The notes: generated from the letters alone by a model not told the origin. Positions 1-10,435 are shown, counted from the stretch's first letter. The stretch: 64,000 nucleotides of DNA from Paraburkholderia adhaesiva (GCF_021390575.1 NZ_JAJEJQ010000001.1:1092501-1156500); one strand, 5' to 3'. Numbers and translations are program-made.

Positions 1-1828
<1,828 letters not shown>

Positions 1829-1988
1829 TAACAGGTATGCCTCCCTCCCCTGATGGAGAGAAGCGCGTACAGGTTGAGATCACGTGTTGTGCCTGAAACA
1901 ACACAACCCCAATTCAGCAACACACACTCTTTACGCTTCTTCCCGATTGGCTGTGGCGCGATAACACCGCGACGCAGCAACCCGTCAT

Positions 1989-2103
1989 GCCTGATGACCA
2001 TAGCGAGTTGGTCCCACCCCTTCCCATCCCGAACAGGACCGTGAAACAACTCCACGCCGATGATAGTGCGGATTGCCCGTGTGAAAGTAGGTAATCGTCA
2101 GGC
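1989..2103 (+). rRNA. rrf: 5S ribosomal RNA
   Basis: About 115 nt with the typical beta-proteobacterial 5S layout: it begins gcctgatgaccatagcga, has the conserved loop region ccatcccgaacaggaccgtg, and ends in a segment complementary to its start. It lies roughly 160 nt after the 23S end, as expected in an rrn operon. The ends are set by pairing and may be off by a base or two. Confidence 0.95.
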
Positions 2104-2121
2104 TCCTTATGCTGTAAAGTT

Positions 2122-2160
2122 CGAAACCCCGGTGTCTCCGAAAGAGCGCCGGGGTTTCGG
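2122..2160 (+). terminator. rrn operon terminator hairpin
   Basis: Perfect 11-bp inverted repeat, cgaaaccccgg at 2122-2132 and ccggggtttcg at 2149-2159, starting 19 nt after the 5S gene. The T tract is short, but position and stem strength fit the end of the rRNA transcript. Confidence 0.75.
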
Positions 2161-2359
2161 CGTTTATGCGCCGGTGAAGCCACTCCGGAGCGATACGCTG
2201 AAGCGCAAAACCGCAGTGGGCACACCGCGGCGCAAGCACGGTTCGGTACGCCGAAATCGTGAGGTAGCAAATCAACTCGACGAACTTATTCCCGCGACCC
2301 GCGTGGCAGATCGCGTTGACGAAAGGCAAGCCGCGAGTCGGCGACTCGCGTGCAGGGAC

Positions 2360-2533
2360 TCAGTGCCTGCGGCGTACTCGGTCGAGCACGTGATGCGCGG
2401 CCAGCCAGTGATGCATCATGCCTTCGCCGTCGTGCTCCTTTCGGTAAGCCCGGGATTCGAAAATCGAAAGCCCTAGCAGCACAAGTAGACCCACGGCGAG
2501 GCCGATCAGGCCCGCAATACTTTCGGCATCCAT
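2360..2533 (-). CDS. small single-pass membrane protein, 57 aa
   Basis: An ORF of 57 codons with a strong ribosome-binding site (AAGGAGG, about 6 nt before the ATG). Residues 5-24 form one hydrophobic segment (IAGLIGLAVGLLVLLGLSIF), followed by a charged tail rich in Arg and His. The hydrophobic helix plus good translation signal supports a real inner-membrane miniprotein. I do not recognise a family. It lies between the rRNA operon and a small lipoprotein gene on the other strand, and nothing nearby indicates a function. Confidence 0.6.
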   Translation of the reverse strand: MDAESIAGLIGLAVGLLVLLGLSIFESRAYRKEHDGEGMMHHWLAAHHVLDRVRRRH

Positions 2534-2671
2534 GGCAGCCTCCTTCGGTTGCAGCCATGTTGCTATCTTAGGTCAGCGGAGCGCCGGGAAAAATACTCGG
2601 CGGCGGCCGAGCAGGATGGCGCCACCGCGCGCCGAACGTGAAACTGCAGCAGTTTTAAAGGATTGGGTCAA

Positions 2672-2842
2672 ATGCTTCGAGTTGTTCTGGCGGTCGCGCT
2701 GGCCGCGTTGCTTTCCGCGTGTGCCGACGATAGGGCAAGCAGGCACAACGGACCGCCACCCCATGATCCCGCGGACTACCACGGCGTCCCGACCGACGAC
2801 CGCCCACCGATGATGATCGACAATCCCCGGCCGGCTGAGTAG
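2672..2842 (+). CDS. small lipoprotein, 56 aa
   Basis: A 56-codon ORF beginning with a compact signal peptide and a lipobox (LLSAC, Cys at residue 17), so the mature lipid-anchored part is only about 40 residues, rich in Pro, Asp and His. AAAGGA upstream may serve as ribosome-binding site. Short Pro-rich lipoproteins of this type are common in Burkholderiaceae, but the role of this one is unknown. It converges on the MATE gene, with stop codons only 14 nt apart. Confidence 0.6.
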   Translation: MLRVVLAVALAALLSACADDRASRHNGPPPHDPADYHGVPTDDRPPMMIDNPRPAE

Positions 2843-2856
2843 CAGCGCAGATCCTG

Positions 2857-4198
2857 TTACTGCAGTTGAGCGGCAGCAGGGCGGATTGCGCGGGCAATTC
2901 GCGGCACTAATGGCGAGAGCGTCAATCCCCGCGCGGCCATAAAGATCAGCAGGGCAGCCCATAGCCCGTGATTGCCGAACGGGCCGACCAGTGCCCACGA
3001 CGCGGCCAGGAATACGGCGAGCGAAATTGCCATTGAGCGCATCAACTCGTGCGTTCGCGTCGCGCCAATGAACACGCCGTCGAGCAAAAAGCCCCAAACG
3101 GATACGAGCGGAGACAGCGCCGCCCAAGGCAGGAATCGTTCCGCTGCCACTCGTACGGCGGTCTGATCGGTCAGTTGCTCGATGATCCAGCCCCCAGTGC
3201 TCCAATACGCCAGCGAAAACCCGAGCGCACCCAGCACTGACCAGAACAGATTGACCTTCACCGCCTGCCGGAACGCCTGCCGGTCGCGTGCGCCGATGGC
3301 CGCGCCGACGAGGGCTTCGGCCGCATGCGCGAAGCCGTCCAGTCCATACGCCATGAAGGTCTGGAAATTCAGAAGCAGCGCATTGGCCGCGAGGATCGCG
3401 TCGCCTTGCCTTGCTCCGAGATGCGCGAACCACCCGAACGATCCGAGCAGGCACATCGTGCGCAGGAAGATGTCGCGATTGATCGAGATGAGCCGCTTGA
3501 GGGCTGCGGGCTCGAGCATCGCGCCGACACGAAATGGTGCCAACCCGCGCGGGCGCAGATGCCAGAGCACGACCGCGCCGAATACGAAGCCGAGCGCGTC
3601 GGCGGTGGCCGTCGCTGCGCCGATGCCCTCGACGCCCCAGCCGAAACCGTACACGTACAGCAGTACCGCAATCACATTGACGACGTTGATGCATACCTGC
3701 GTCGCGAGCGCGATGCGTACCGAGCAGATAGCCAAGCACGACATAGTTCGCGAGCGCGAACGGCGCAGAGCCAATGCGCGCCTGGCAGTATGCGCGGGCA
3801 ATGCGTTGCACCTCGCTGCTTCCGCCAATCGACGCGAGTGCGTAACGTATCAGCGGCCCTTGTCCGAGCAGGATGATGCCGCCGATTACGAACGCAAGCA
3901 TCAGCGCACGGACGACACTGGCGCGCAATGCGTCCCGGTCGCCAGCGCCGAGCGCCTGTGCGACGAGCCCGGTTGTGCTCATGCGCAGGAATCCGAAGCC
4001 CCAGAACACGAAGTTGAAGAACAGTCCGCCGAGTGCCACACCGCCAAGATCTGCTGCGCTGCCCAGATGGCCGGCTACGGCAGTATCGACAGCGCCGAGA
4101 ATCGGTTGGGTGAGGTTGGCGAGGACGATCGGAAACGCGAGCGTCAGGACACGGCGATGCCAGCCGCGCTGCGCGGGAAGGGCGGGGTGATCGCTCAA
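2857..4198 (-). pseudogene. MATE-family efflux transporter (DinF-like), frameshifted
   Basis: Two overlapping reading frames together make one MATE transporter of about 445 aa. The first half (4198 to about 3720) has the typical start (PIVLANLTQPILGAVDTAVA) and runs to the motif LGYLLGT; there the frame is lost and family sequence resumes in another frame (LATQVCINVVNV and onward) to 2857. The break lies near 3715-3730 and equals a 2-base loss or 1-base gain. The best start is TTG at 4198, which overlaps the stop of the DUF2288 gene and has AGGAA upstream, so the two are probably co-translated. It is either a recent pseudogene or an assembly error. MATE proteins export cationic compounds using ion gradients. 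Confidence 0.85.
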
Positions 4199-4503
4199 CC
4201 GCGTTCCTGCACGCAGACCCACGGCGATACGACGACCGCCCACAGCTCCGGGTTGCGTGCTGCACAGTCGGCTGCGGTGGTGGCTTGCATCCGCTCGACG
4301 AGCCCCGCCGATAGCCATTGGGTGACGCGTTGCGTCTCATCGTTAGAGATGGCCTCGGCGACACTGACGAGGTCGAGATCGCGCGCTACCCAAAGCAGCT
4401 TGCCTTGCGCGAAGAAACGTTCGAGATCCGGCCAGTCGATCTTCGCGGTCTCGCCAAGCAGCTTGGCGTAAAGGGGGCTGGGCGTGGCGTCGGGAGTAGT
4501 CAT
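4195..4503 (-). CDS. DUF2288 family protein
   Basis: 102 aa from the ATG at 4503. The sequence around LYAKLLGETAKIDWPDLERF and the following ARDLDLVSVAEAI matches my recollection of the DUF2288 family, small soluble proteins of unknown function in proteobacteria. An upstream in-frame extension exists but lacks a better start. Its stop codon overlaps the TTG start of the MATE gene (GGTTGA), suggesting translational coupling. Confidence 0.75.
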   Translation of the reverse strand: MTTPDATPSPLYAKLLGETAKIDWPDLERFFAQGKLLWVARDLDLVSVAEAISNDETQRVTQWLSAGLVERMQATTAADCAARNPELWAVVVSPWVCVQERG

Positions 4504-5111
4504 GGTCGTGGGGAAACAGTTGCGGCCGATACTATAAACGATCGGGCGGGCGTCGCCAGCATGGGCGCGTGCTACACCCGCCAGATCCAACGATAATATT
4601 AATACTGAAGCTATTCCCGCCTTAATCGTAGAAAACCAAAAATCTATAAAAGCGTTTCAGTCCGGTCGACTCGCATACGTTAAATAGTCTCATTCGTGCG
4701 TTTGCGCACTAAATGCTAATCCCTGCAAAGAGGCAATACAGGTGCGCCTTGAAACGGCACAAACCGACCGTCGATGGAGCAGCAACTGTAAGCTCGGGCG
4801 ACGATGAACGTCGCGTCAATCAAGGCGCTCCGATGATCTGTATTGCTTCTGTAAGCAACATTCGAGCTGCCGTATCAGGTGTATCTACAGTTATTTCGGC
4901 GTCCTGATTCGATGCTGAAAATCGGTGTGCTCCATAATCGGTGCGCCGCGACACATTTTCGATCGAATTAAGTGATTGCACCGCACTGAGGCCGTTGATA
5001 GATTCCAGATCGGCGCATGGTAAACCGGTCCTTTGCCGATATGCGCCAAACCCCCGTTAGCCCGGCGAAATGCCGGGCTTTTTTTGCCTGCGTGGACCTG
5101 CGCGAGCGCGC
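4504..5111. other. gene-poor intergenic region with an orphan terminator
   Basis: No convincing protein gene is seen in 600 bp. The left half is AT-rich against its surroundings. A strong hairpin with a T run sits at 5059-5085, oriented for rightward transcription although no rightward gene precedes it. A rightward ORF of 64 codons at 4713-4907 has no clear ribosome-binding site and I do not support it. Confidence 0.5.
5059..5085 (+). terminator. orphan Rho-independent terminator
   Basis: agcccggc, a 5-nt loop (gaaat), then gccgggct, followed by seven T on the + strand. The leftward gene ending at 5112 would read the hairpin the other way, where the exit sequence is not T-rich. It could therefore end an unannotated rightward transcript. 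Confidence 0.6.
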
Positions 5112-5843
5112 TCAGTGTGGCGGAAGATTGCGCGCCGGATCGATGGACTGGCCCTGGTAGCGCAGCTCGAAATGGAGCATCACGCGGTCGTTGTCGGTGC
5201 CGCCCATCTGCGCGATTTGCTGGCCTTGAGTGACCGTCTGTCCTTCCTTTACGAGCAGCGCTTGATTGTGCGCGTACGCGGTCAGGTAATCGCCGTTGTG
5301 TTTGATGATCAGCAGATTGCCGTAGCCGCGCAGGCCGTTGCCCGCATAGACGACCTTTCCTGCCGCCGCCGCGACCACTGGCGTACCTTCCGCATTGGCA
5401 ATGTCGATTCCCTTCGAGTCCTTTCCGTCGAACCTGCGAATTACCTTGCCGTTTGCGGGCCAGACAAGCGAGATCGACGCAGCGGGCACGACCGCTGGCG
5501 TGGGTGTATTGTCGGGGGCGGCTGCGACGGGCGCCGATCGGCGCGCACGCGGCGTGCTGCCAGTTGCGGCTGCCGTTGATGCCGTTGATGTCGCCGTGCG
5601 AGCGGGCGGCGCTACGCGCAGTACCTGACCGACTTCGATGGCGTCGGGGTTCGAGAGGCCGTTCCAGCGCACGATGTTCTGCACGGACTGGCGATTTTCG
5701 CGTGCGATTTTGTTTAACGTGTCGCCACTCTCCACACGGTAGTAACCGGGCCCGACCGGTGGCGAACCACACGCGGCGAGCAGCGCGACCAACACCGCAC
5801 AAGCGATCCGTCTCATTCCCTTTGTCAACATTGAAGCCAACAT
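5112..5843 (-). CDS. NlpD-like LysM/LytM lipoprotein (amidase activator)
   Basis: 243 aa. A lipoprotein signal with LLAAC (Cys at residue 25), a LysM peptidoglycan-binding repeat at about residues 34-77, an Ala/Thr-rich linker and a C-terminal LytM (M23-type) domain. The first zinc-ligand motif is degenerate (KGIDIA where active peptidases have His), while YAHN and the later HFEL remain. This matches NlpD/EnvC-type activators of cell-wall amidases and not active endopeptidases. In many beta-proteobacteria nlpD neighbours surE and pcm; that context is absent, so this may be a paralogue. The first ATG (5843) has GAGG upstream; a later ATG at residue 10 is possible. Confidence 0.85.
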   Translation of the reverse strand: MLASMLTKGMRRIACAVLVALLAACGSPPVGPGYYRVESGDTLNKIARENRQSVQNIVRWNGLSNPDAIEVGQVLRVAPPARTATSTASTAAATGSTPRARRSAPVAAAPDNTPTPAVVPAASISLVWPANGKVIRRFDGKDSKGIDIANAEGTPVVAAAAGKVVYAGNGLRGYGNLLIIKHNGDYLTAYAHNQALLVKEGQTVTQGQQIAQMGGTDNDRVMLHFELRYQGQSIDPARNLPPH

Positions 5844-6235
5844 CGAACCTCGCTAGACGCTGCCGGGCGGTGGCGCCGCGTCGGCAAAAGGTCTGATTTT
5901 AGCGGGTTCGCCCACGCGGACGTTGTTGTGCCCCCGATTCGACCGCAAATTGGTGAGCGCGGAGTATGACGATATGTGACGCGTGAGCTTCGGGTGTGCG
6001 CGTCCACGCTAATGCGCACCTGGAGATGTCGACGATGTTCTGCTGGTGGCCAATTCCGTGACATCGTACGAAGGTGGTCGGATAGGGGGCGGAGCAGCCG
6101 TGAACGCGAACCCAGCATTCCTTCCCGATGCGTGATAACCCTCGTCGGGAAAGTGTGGGTATGGCGGGGGATCTTCGGGGCGGATAATCGGGCCTCATTG
6201 TGCGGCGGTGCACAGTGATTTCGCAGGAGGCTTCC
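5844..6235. other. intergenic region, nothing recognised
   Basis: 390 bp between the NlpD-like gene (leftward) and a tiny rightward ORF. Several frames stay open but none has both a good start and protein-like composition. I see no strong hairpin with a T run. Confidence 0.4.
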
Positions 6236-6322
6236 ATGGATCTCGCCATGGCAATGAGCACAGCCCTGTTCGGACTCTTCGTCGGTGGCAGCGCATATTT
6301 TCTCTTCAAGATGACTCGCTGA
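6236..6322 (+). CDS. 28-aa single-pass membrane peptide
   Basis: Begins with ATG after an excellent Shine-Dalgarno (GCAGGAGG, 5-nt spacing). The product is almost entirely one hydrophobic helix (ALFGLFVGGSAYFLFK) ending in MTR. Such miniproteins often bind larger membrane complexes, but no partner is evident; uppP starts about 260 nt downstream on the same strand. Confidence 0.5.
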   Translation: MDLAMAMSTALFGLFVGGSAYFLFKMTR

Positions 6323-6585
6323 GCTTGGTGTTCTGGGTTTAACACAATCGAGTCTGCCACCCTTTGGCACATCAGTCCGGTCCTGGTTTCCTCGACCAGG
6401 CTCCGCCGCCATCCAGCGGTTCCCCTTTTTCGGCCCGCCAGGAAATTGTTGCGACGCCGTAAATTCCCCGAGAATTTCGTATCGATACTTGGCGCTGCAA
6501 GGCGGCCCCGGCATAATCGGTGCGCTTCGTCGCGACAGCATGACTGCGGTCCGGCGCCACGTTCACCCATTTCGAGGATCCGCGC

Positions 6586-7416
6586 GTGAGTCTCTGGTTT
6601 CTATTGTCGCTGAGCGTGCTGCAGGGCGTCACCGAACTCTTCCCCGTGAGCAGTCTTGGCCACACGCTGCTCGTGCCGGCGCTCTTCGGCGTACACATGG
6701 ACAAACATGCGCCGCAACTGCTGCCGTTTCTCGTTGCACTGCATCTCGGCACGGCGATTGCGCTTCTCTGGTATTTCCGCGAGCGCTGGGTCGCGCTGAT
6801 TCGCGGCTTTTTCGGTTCGCTTGCCGGTCACAAGAGCGACGATGGCCACATGATGTGGGCGCTCATCATCGGCACGATTCCGGCGGGTCTTGTTGGCCTC
6901 GTGCTCGAAAAGCGCATCGAGACGCTCTTTCACGATCTGCGCATCGTGGCCGCCGCGCTCATGATCAACGGCGTGCTGCTGTGGTTTGGCGACCGCCTGC
7001 AGCGCGCGCGCATGCATCGTGCACCCGAGAAGCTCACGTTCCGTCAGGCGTTTCTGGTGGGGCTCGCACAGATCGGCGCACTGGTTCCGGGGTTCTCGCG
7101 CAGCGGTCTCACGATGATCGCGGGCAACGCCGCAGGCCTCACGACCGAGAAGGCCGCCGAGTTCTCGTTCCTGCTCGGTACGCCGATTATCTTCGCCGCG
7201 GGGCTGCTTGAATTGCCCAAGCTCTTTCATGCGCGTGACCAACTGATGACGGCCGTCGTCGGCGGCGTGCTGACGGGCATTGCCGCTTGGCTCAGCGTGC
7301 GTTTTCTGATGCGCTATTTCGAGGGCCGCGGGCGCCTCGCATCGTTCGGCGTGTACTGTGTCATTGCAGGTGCAATCTGCCTCGGCTGGTTCATGCTGCA
7401 TCAACAGCCTGTTTGA
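6586..7416 (+). CDS. uppP: undecaprenyl-diphosphatase UppP (BacA)
   Basis: 276 aa, the usual length. The protein recycles undecaprenyl diphosphate to the monophosphate carrier used for peptidoglycan and O-antigen export, and excess activity gives bacitracin resistance. Both family signatures are visible: the N-terminal [14 protein letters not shown] region and the central PGFSRSGLT, which holds catalytic Ser and Arg. The remainder is multi-pass hydrophobic. The start is GTG at 6586 with GAGGAT upstream. It stands alone, ending about 95 nt before tRNA-Arg. Confidence 0.95.
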   Translation: MSLWFLLSLSVLQGVTELFPVSSLGHTLLVPALFGVHMDKHAPQLLPFLVALHLGTAIALLWYFRERWVALIRGFFGSLAGHKSDDGHMMWALIIGTIPAGLVGLVLEKRIETLFHDLRIVAAALMINGVLLWFGDRLQRARMHRAPEKLTFRQAFLVGLAQIGALVPGFSRSGLTMIAGNAAGLTTEKAAEFSFLLGTPIIFAAGLLELPKLFHARDQLMTAVVGGVLTGIAAWLSVRFLMRYFEGRGRLASFGVYCVIAGAICLGWFMLHQQPV

Positions 7417-7457
7417 CGCGGCGCGTACGGGGCAGGGCCGGCGCGAGTCGATCGCGG

Positions 7458-7463
7458 TATAAT
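7458..7463 (+). promoter_or_regulatory. candidate -10 box for tRNA-Arg
   Basis: A perfect TATAAT about 48 nt before the tRNA 5' end. No good -35 hexamer is seen at 16-18 nt spacing, so only the -10 element is supported. Confidence 0.4.
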
Positions 7464-7510
7464 CCACGCCCGTCTTCCTGCGCTTGGCGCGCCAAGTGGG
7501 GCGGGCTTAC

Positions 7511-7587
7511 GCGACAGTAGCTCAGCTGGATAGAGCATCGGCCTTCTAAGCCGAGGGTCGGGGGTTCGAGCCCCTCCTGTCGCGCCA
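7511..7587 (+). tRNA. tRNA-Arg (anticodon TCT)
   Basis: 77 nt with encoded CCA. The acceptor stem pairs GCGACAG with CTGTCGC, the anticodon arm has loop CTTCTAA (anticodon TCT, reading AGA), and the T arm is ggggttcgagcccc. The 3' part from 7543 is duplicated at 25097, showing that an element integrated here and restored the tRNA. Confidence 0.97.
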
Positions 7588-7590
7588 ATG
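7543..7590 (+). repeat. attL: integration core in tRNA-Arg 3' end
   Basis: A 48-bp segment from the anticodon loop through CCA plus three bases, identical to 25097-25144. It marks the left boundary of the integrated element; the functional tRNA is kept on this side. Confidence 0.9.
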
Positions 7591-8075
7591 GAATCAATCG
7601 CTTAGCCCGGTTTTTGAGACTGAGCCTTTTGTTATTCGCCGCCCGTGTAACCGTCATGTAACCCGATTTCGTCAACTCGGAGGCAGGCGGCGGCTACTCA
7701 TGACGCAACTTCGCAGGCTCGATATAGCCAACCGTGAAGCCGCTGCCGCCGATTGCGCCGCACATGTCCAGCGTAGCTTGTCAGGGATATTTGGCATCCT
7801 GCCTACCAAAAAGGGCTCGCCCAAAAAAAGAGGAGGCTAGTGCATTGGGAGGGGCTTGGAGACTCACAGACTGTTTTATGCTGACGAACTTCGCGATGAA
7901 GGGAAGCAGCCTTGCACCGGCCCATGTGACTGTGGTCATGGCTCCGCTCAGACGACGGAAATAGCGTGTAATCAAGTAGCAACTCGCCGGAATGCAACTG
8001 CTCCCCCCATGTATCATTCAGGCTGGCACGTTGCCCTGAATTCGGGCGGCCATGCAGTCTATCCATGGTAAATAT
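7591..8075. other. left end of element, no confident gene
   Basis: It contains an integrase-arm-like repeat at 7645-7669 and then 400 bp of mixed composition. A 46-codon ORF (7700-7840, start MTQLRRLDIANRE, Lys-rich end) is open but lacks a clear ribosome-binding site; I leave it unsupported. Confidence 0.4.
7645..7669 (+). repeat. arm-type repeat, left copy
   Basis: 25 bp reading GTGTAACC, two bases, then CATGTAACCCGATTT. The same sequence with only those two bases changed lies at 24946-24970 near the other end. Paired sites of this kind beside att cores are typical binding sites for the N-terminal domain of tyrosine integrases. Confidence 0.6.
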
Positions 8076-9260
8076 ATGCTTAAATCCATCCATATCCATC
8101 GATACCGATCGTGCGTCGACGTCCGTCTTGACGACTTAGGGACGGTGACGGCCCTTCTGGGGCGGAATGGAGCTGGTAAGACTAACGTTCTGAAGGCCAT
8201 CGAGTGGCTGGCACGCGTGCTCTCGACCTTTCCGTCGAAGCCAGAATACGCTTCCATGGAACGAGAGCCGGTGACGATCTCTGTTGAGTTCGAGCGTCAC
8301 GGGCATCTTTACGTCTACCGAGTGGCACGGAATACCCGTCACTTTTTGGATGGTGACAAGGCGCGCCCCGAACAACTGTTTGAAGAAGATATTTTCGAGA
8401 TCGTCAATGGCGACCATATCTTGCTTTTAGAGCGGCGCGGCGAGAAGGTTTCATTGCCAGAACTGAATCAAGAGGTTTCGGTTTCTCTCGCATCTTCAGC
8501 CGTCGTCGGGCTCGTGTCGATCCTTCCGCAATCGGAATTTCGTCTGTTCTTACTTCGCTTGATGGTTTATTTCGGGAATATATCGTATTTCCCGGTTACT
8601 GTGCCGGACGGTAGATATGCAAGCGCGCTGATTGATGAAGCGGATTATAAAAAATGGTCGGAGAATATTTATAACAATCTCGACTCCGGTGTTGATGGCA
8701 CCATCATGCGGATAATTCAACTGTACCTTGAAGACAACGCGAGGTATCAGGAACTTGTTGACGTATTGGGCGATAGTGGCCTCCAATTGCTGTCAAGCAT
8801 TGACGTCACTGATTTGCGGTCCGGCGAAAGGGTGGGAGCCGATGGCGCTCCTTTGGCGGAAACTCGTTATTTTCACGTTTCCTTCAAGCCGTATGGGTAT
8901 GCGTTTGGATTCAGCTTTAAGGATCTCTCTTTCGGCACGCAGCGCATAATTCGCTTGATCACTTACCTACTTGCGGTAGATTCTACTGTGGCACTTATTG
9001 AGCAGCCAGAAGACGGAATTCACATCGCTCTTTTGCACAAAGTGATGCCACTTGTTAGAGCATATTCGGATGGGCGGCAGATTATTTTGGCGAGCCATGC
9101 CCCTGGTGTGCTTGATCGCCTCGATCCAAGCGAAATCCGTCTAGTTGAGATTGCAAACGGGCGAACACATCTTCGTTCTCTAAGTGAGGATGAGATAGGG
9201 GCCGCTAACGAATATCTGGCGAACGAAGGACCGCTGTCGGATTTTATTGAGTCGCTCTAG
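8076..9260 (+). CDS. AAA ATPase (OLD/SMC-like), putative anti-phage sensor subunit
   Basis: 394 aa from ATG 8076; an ATG 24 nt upstream is also in frame and neither has a clear Shine-Dalgarno. ABC-type ATPase motifs are complete: Walker A GRNGAGKT (29-36), signature LSFGTQ (about 284), Walker B VALIEQPED (about 305) and H-loop ASHAP (about 339). Composition is clearly more AT-rich than the host genes, a sign of transfer. It is followed 8 nt later by a TOPRIM-like gene. ATPase plus TOPRIM pairs (OLD, PARIS and similar) act as phage-defence modules in which the ATPase senses and the TOPRIM protein cleaves nucleic acid. That function is inferred from domain pairing and location on a mobile element. 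Confidence 0.85.
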   Translation: MLKSIHIHRYRSCVDVRLDDLGTVTALLGRNGAGKTNVLKAIEWLARVLSTFPSKPEYASMEREPVTISVEFERHGHLYVYRVARNTRHFLDGDKARPEQLFEEDIFEIVNGDHILLLERRGEKVSLPELNQEVSVSLASSAVVGLVSILPQSEFRLFLLRLMVYFGNISYFPVTVPDGRYASALIDEADYKKWSENIYNNLDSGVDGTIMRIIQLYLEDNARYQELVDVLGDSGLQLLSSIDVTDLRSGERVGADGAPLAETRYFHVSFKPYGYAFGFSFKDLSFGTQRIIRLITYLLAVDSTVALIEQPEDGIHIALLHKVMPLVRAYSDGRQIILASHAPGVLDRLDPSEIRLVEIANGRTHLRSLSEDEIGAANEYLANEGPLSDFIESL

Positions 9261-9268
9261 GAGGTAAA

Positions 9269-9838
9269 GTGTACGGGGTAATCGGCGAAGATCGATCGGA
9301 TGTCGACGCAATAAAAAACATCATTGTTCGCCTTGCTGGTGACGGAGTTGCAGTCCGAGGGAAGGGCTATTCCGGGTGTGGAGAACTTCTTAAAAAAGGC
9401 GCTGCGCAATTACAGGTGTACGAGAGACTTAAGTGCAGTCGGTTTATCGTTTGTTACGATTCTGACGGGAAAGACCCTGCCGAGCGCAAGCGTGCATTAA
9501 AGCAAATCTTTAAAGATGCTGGATTAAAGGGGGTATGTTGCGCCCTCGTGCCAGTTCACGAGATCGAGGCGTGGATATTAGCCGACTTGCCAGCGGTTCA
9601 GAATGTAATTAAGGGCTGGGCTGTAGCTGAGGGGCATAAAAATCCAGAAAATCAACCGCATCCGAAGGAATATTTGGAAAAGTTGAGCGAAAAAAATCAT
9701 CGCCCTCGATATGCTCATGCAACAATGAATCCGCAAATCGCGAAGCATCTGAATTTGGAGATTGTCTATCAGCGGTGCCCGTCATATCGACCATTGCATG
9801 ATGTAGTCGTCAAGGGCGTCGGAAATCTTGGCGACTAG
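9269..9838 (+). CDS. DUF4276-like TOPRIM-fold protein, putative defence effector
   Basis: 189 aa, GTG start 9 nt after AGGAGG that overlaps the ATPase stop, so translation is coupled. TOPRIM-style acidic residues are present: Glu7 in IGED, and Asp64/Asp66 in VCYDSDG. The motif VPVHEIEAWILAD (94-106) resembles the conserved centre of the DUF4276 family as I recall it. Such proteins are usually partners of AAA ATPases in defence pairs; the predicted activity is metal-dependent cleavage of nucleic acid. Family naming is by pattern only. AT-rich like its partner. Confidence 0.75.
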   Translation: MYGVIGEDRSDVDAIKNIIVRLAGDGVAVRGKGYSGCGELLKKGAAQLQVYERLKCSRFIVCYDSDGKDPAERKRALKQIFKDAGLKGVCCALVPVHEIEAWILADLPAVQNVIKGWAVAEGHKNPENQPHPKEYLEKLSEKNHRPRYAHATMNPQIAKHLNLEIVYQRCPSYRPLHDVVVKGVGNLGD

Positions 9839-9876
9839 CAGTTGAACGATCGCACCGTCCGGCGATGTTAAGCGTT

Positions 9877-10143
9877 TTAACAGCATATCAAATCGCTGGA
9901 ATCTCCATCGGATAAGGTTTTTCGCCGCATCGCGACTTGTTTTGCGAGATTCGGGTCCGCCTTCGCAACCTTGTCGGCCATCCGCTGCGTGCGCTCGCTC
10001 GCACCAGACTGTGGTGCACGATTGGCCACAGGATCAAGCGGCAACGTTTCTGCTTGATCCGACTTGCGATCGCGTCCGTGCGACGCGGCCGCCAGCCAGT
10101 CGGTCGCGGCGATGCGCTTTTTCAGCGGGTTCACTGCGGCCAT
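9877..10143 (-). CDS. hypothetical protein, 88 aa
   Basis: Start ATG 10143 chosen because the first dozen residues (MAAVNPLKKRIAATD) parallel those of the 88-aa protein at 11664-11930, which begins MVAMNLLKKRIDATD. Beyond that the two diverge. The rest is polar and Lys/Arg/Asp-rich, probably helical. Its upstream region shares a conserved promoter-like leader with the other copy. No known function. Confidence 0.5.
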   Translation of the reverse strand: MAAVNPLKKRIAATDWLAAASHGRDRKSDQAETLPLDPVANRAPQSGASERTQRMADKVAKADPNLAKQVAMRRKTLSDGDSSDLICC

Positions 10144-10151
10144 CCGGGGTA

Positions 10152-10180
10152 GTGGGAGTGCGGCGATTCTACCGATTACC
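10152..10180 (-). promoter_or_regulatory. shared leader/promoter, copy A
   Basis: On the minus strand the conserved stretch is TAGAATCGCCGCACTCCCAC, with TAGAAT as a likely -10 and GGTAA just upstream. The same string occurs before the second cassette (13136-13160). It lies between a terminator (10196-10226) and the ATG at 10143. Confidence 0.5.
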
Positions 10181-10195
10181 TCGACCTCAGAAACG

Positions 10196-10226
10196 AAAAG
10201 CCGACCCTCGCGAGTTGGCTTTTTTG
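10196..10226. terminator. bidirectional terminator between cassettes
   Basis: aaaagccgac, a short loop region, then gttggctttttt: a stem with A tract on one side and T tract on the other, able to stop transcription both ways. It separates the 9877 gene from the cassette to its right. Confidence 0.65.
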
Positions 10227-10267
10227 TGCCCGCTGCCAAGCGTGCTGGGGCGCACAGAGTGGATAGA

Positions 10268-10435
10268 TCAATGCCGCGACGGCCGCACACCAAAATGCGG
10301 CACATCCGTGCGCGGCTCGCTCGACTCTGATTTGTTTGGCTCCTGCCGCCCGGAGGCTTCCCGATCGAGCCGTCGGCTGTCCATCGTCGTGCGCCGCAGC
10401 TCCTTCATGGCGCGGCGAAATCGTGCTCTCATCAT
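10268..10435 (-). CDS. small basic hypothetical protein, 55 aa
   Basis: Start ATG at 10435 is preceded by GAGGAG at good spacing. The product is Arg/Ser-rich (MMRARFRRAMKELRRTT and so on) and lacks a recognisable domain. It is the last gene before the terminator at 10196-10226 in the YggL cassette. An upstream GTG would lengthen it to 71 aa. Confidence 0.4.
   Translation of the reverse strand: MMRARFRRAMKELRRTTMDSRRLDREASGRQEPNKSESSEPRTDVPHFGVRPSRH

Noticed and set aside
7700..7840. 46-codon ORF at the left end of the element
   Set aside because: No ribosome-binding site and no recognisable features; insufficient support.
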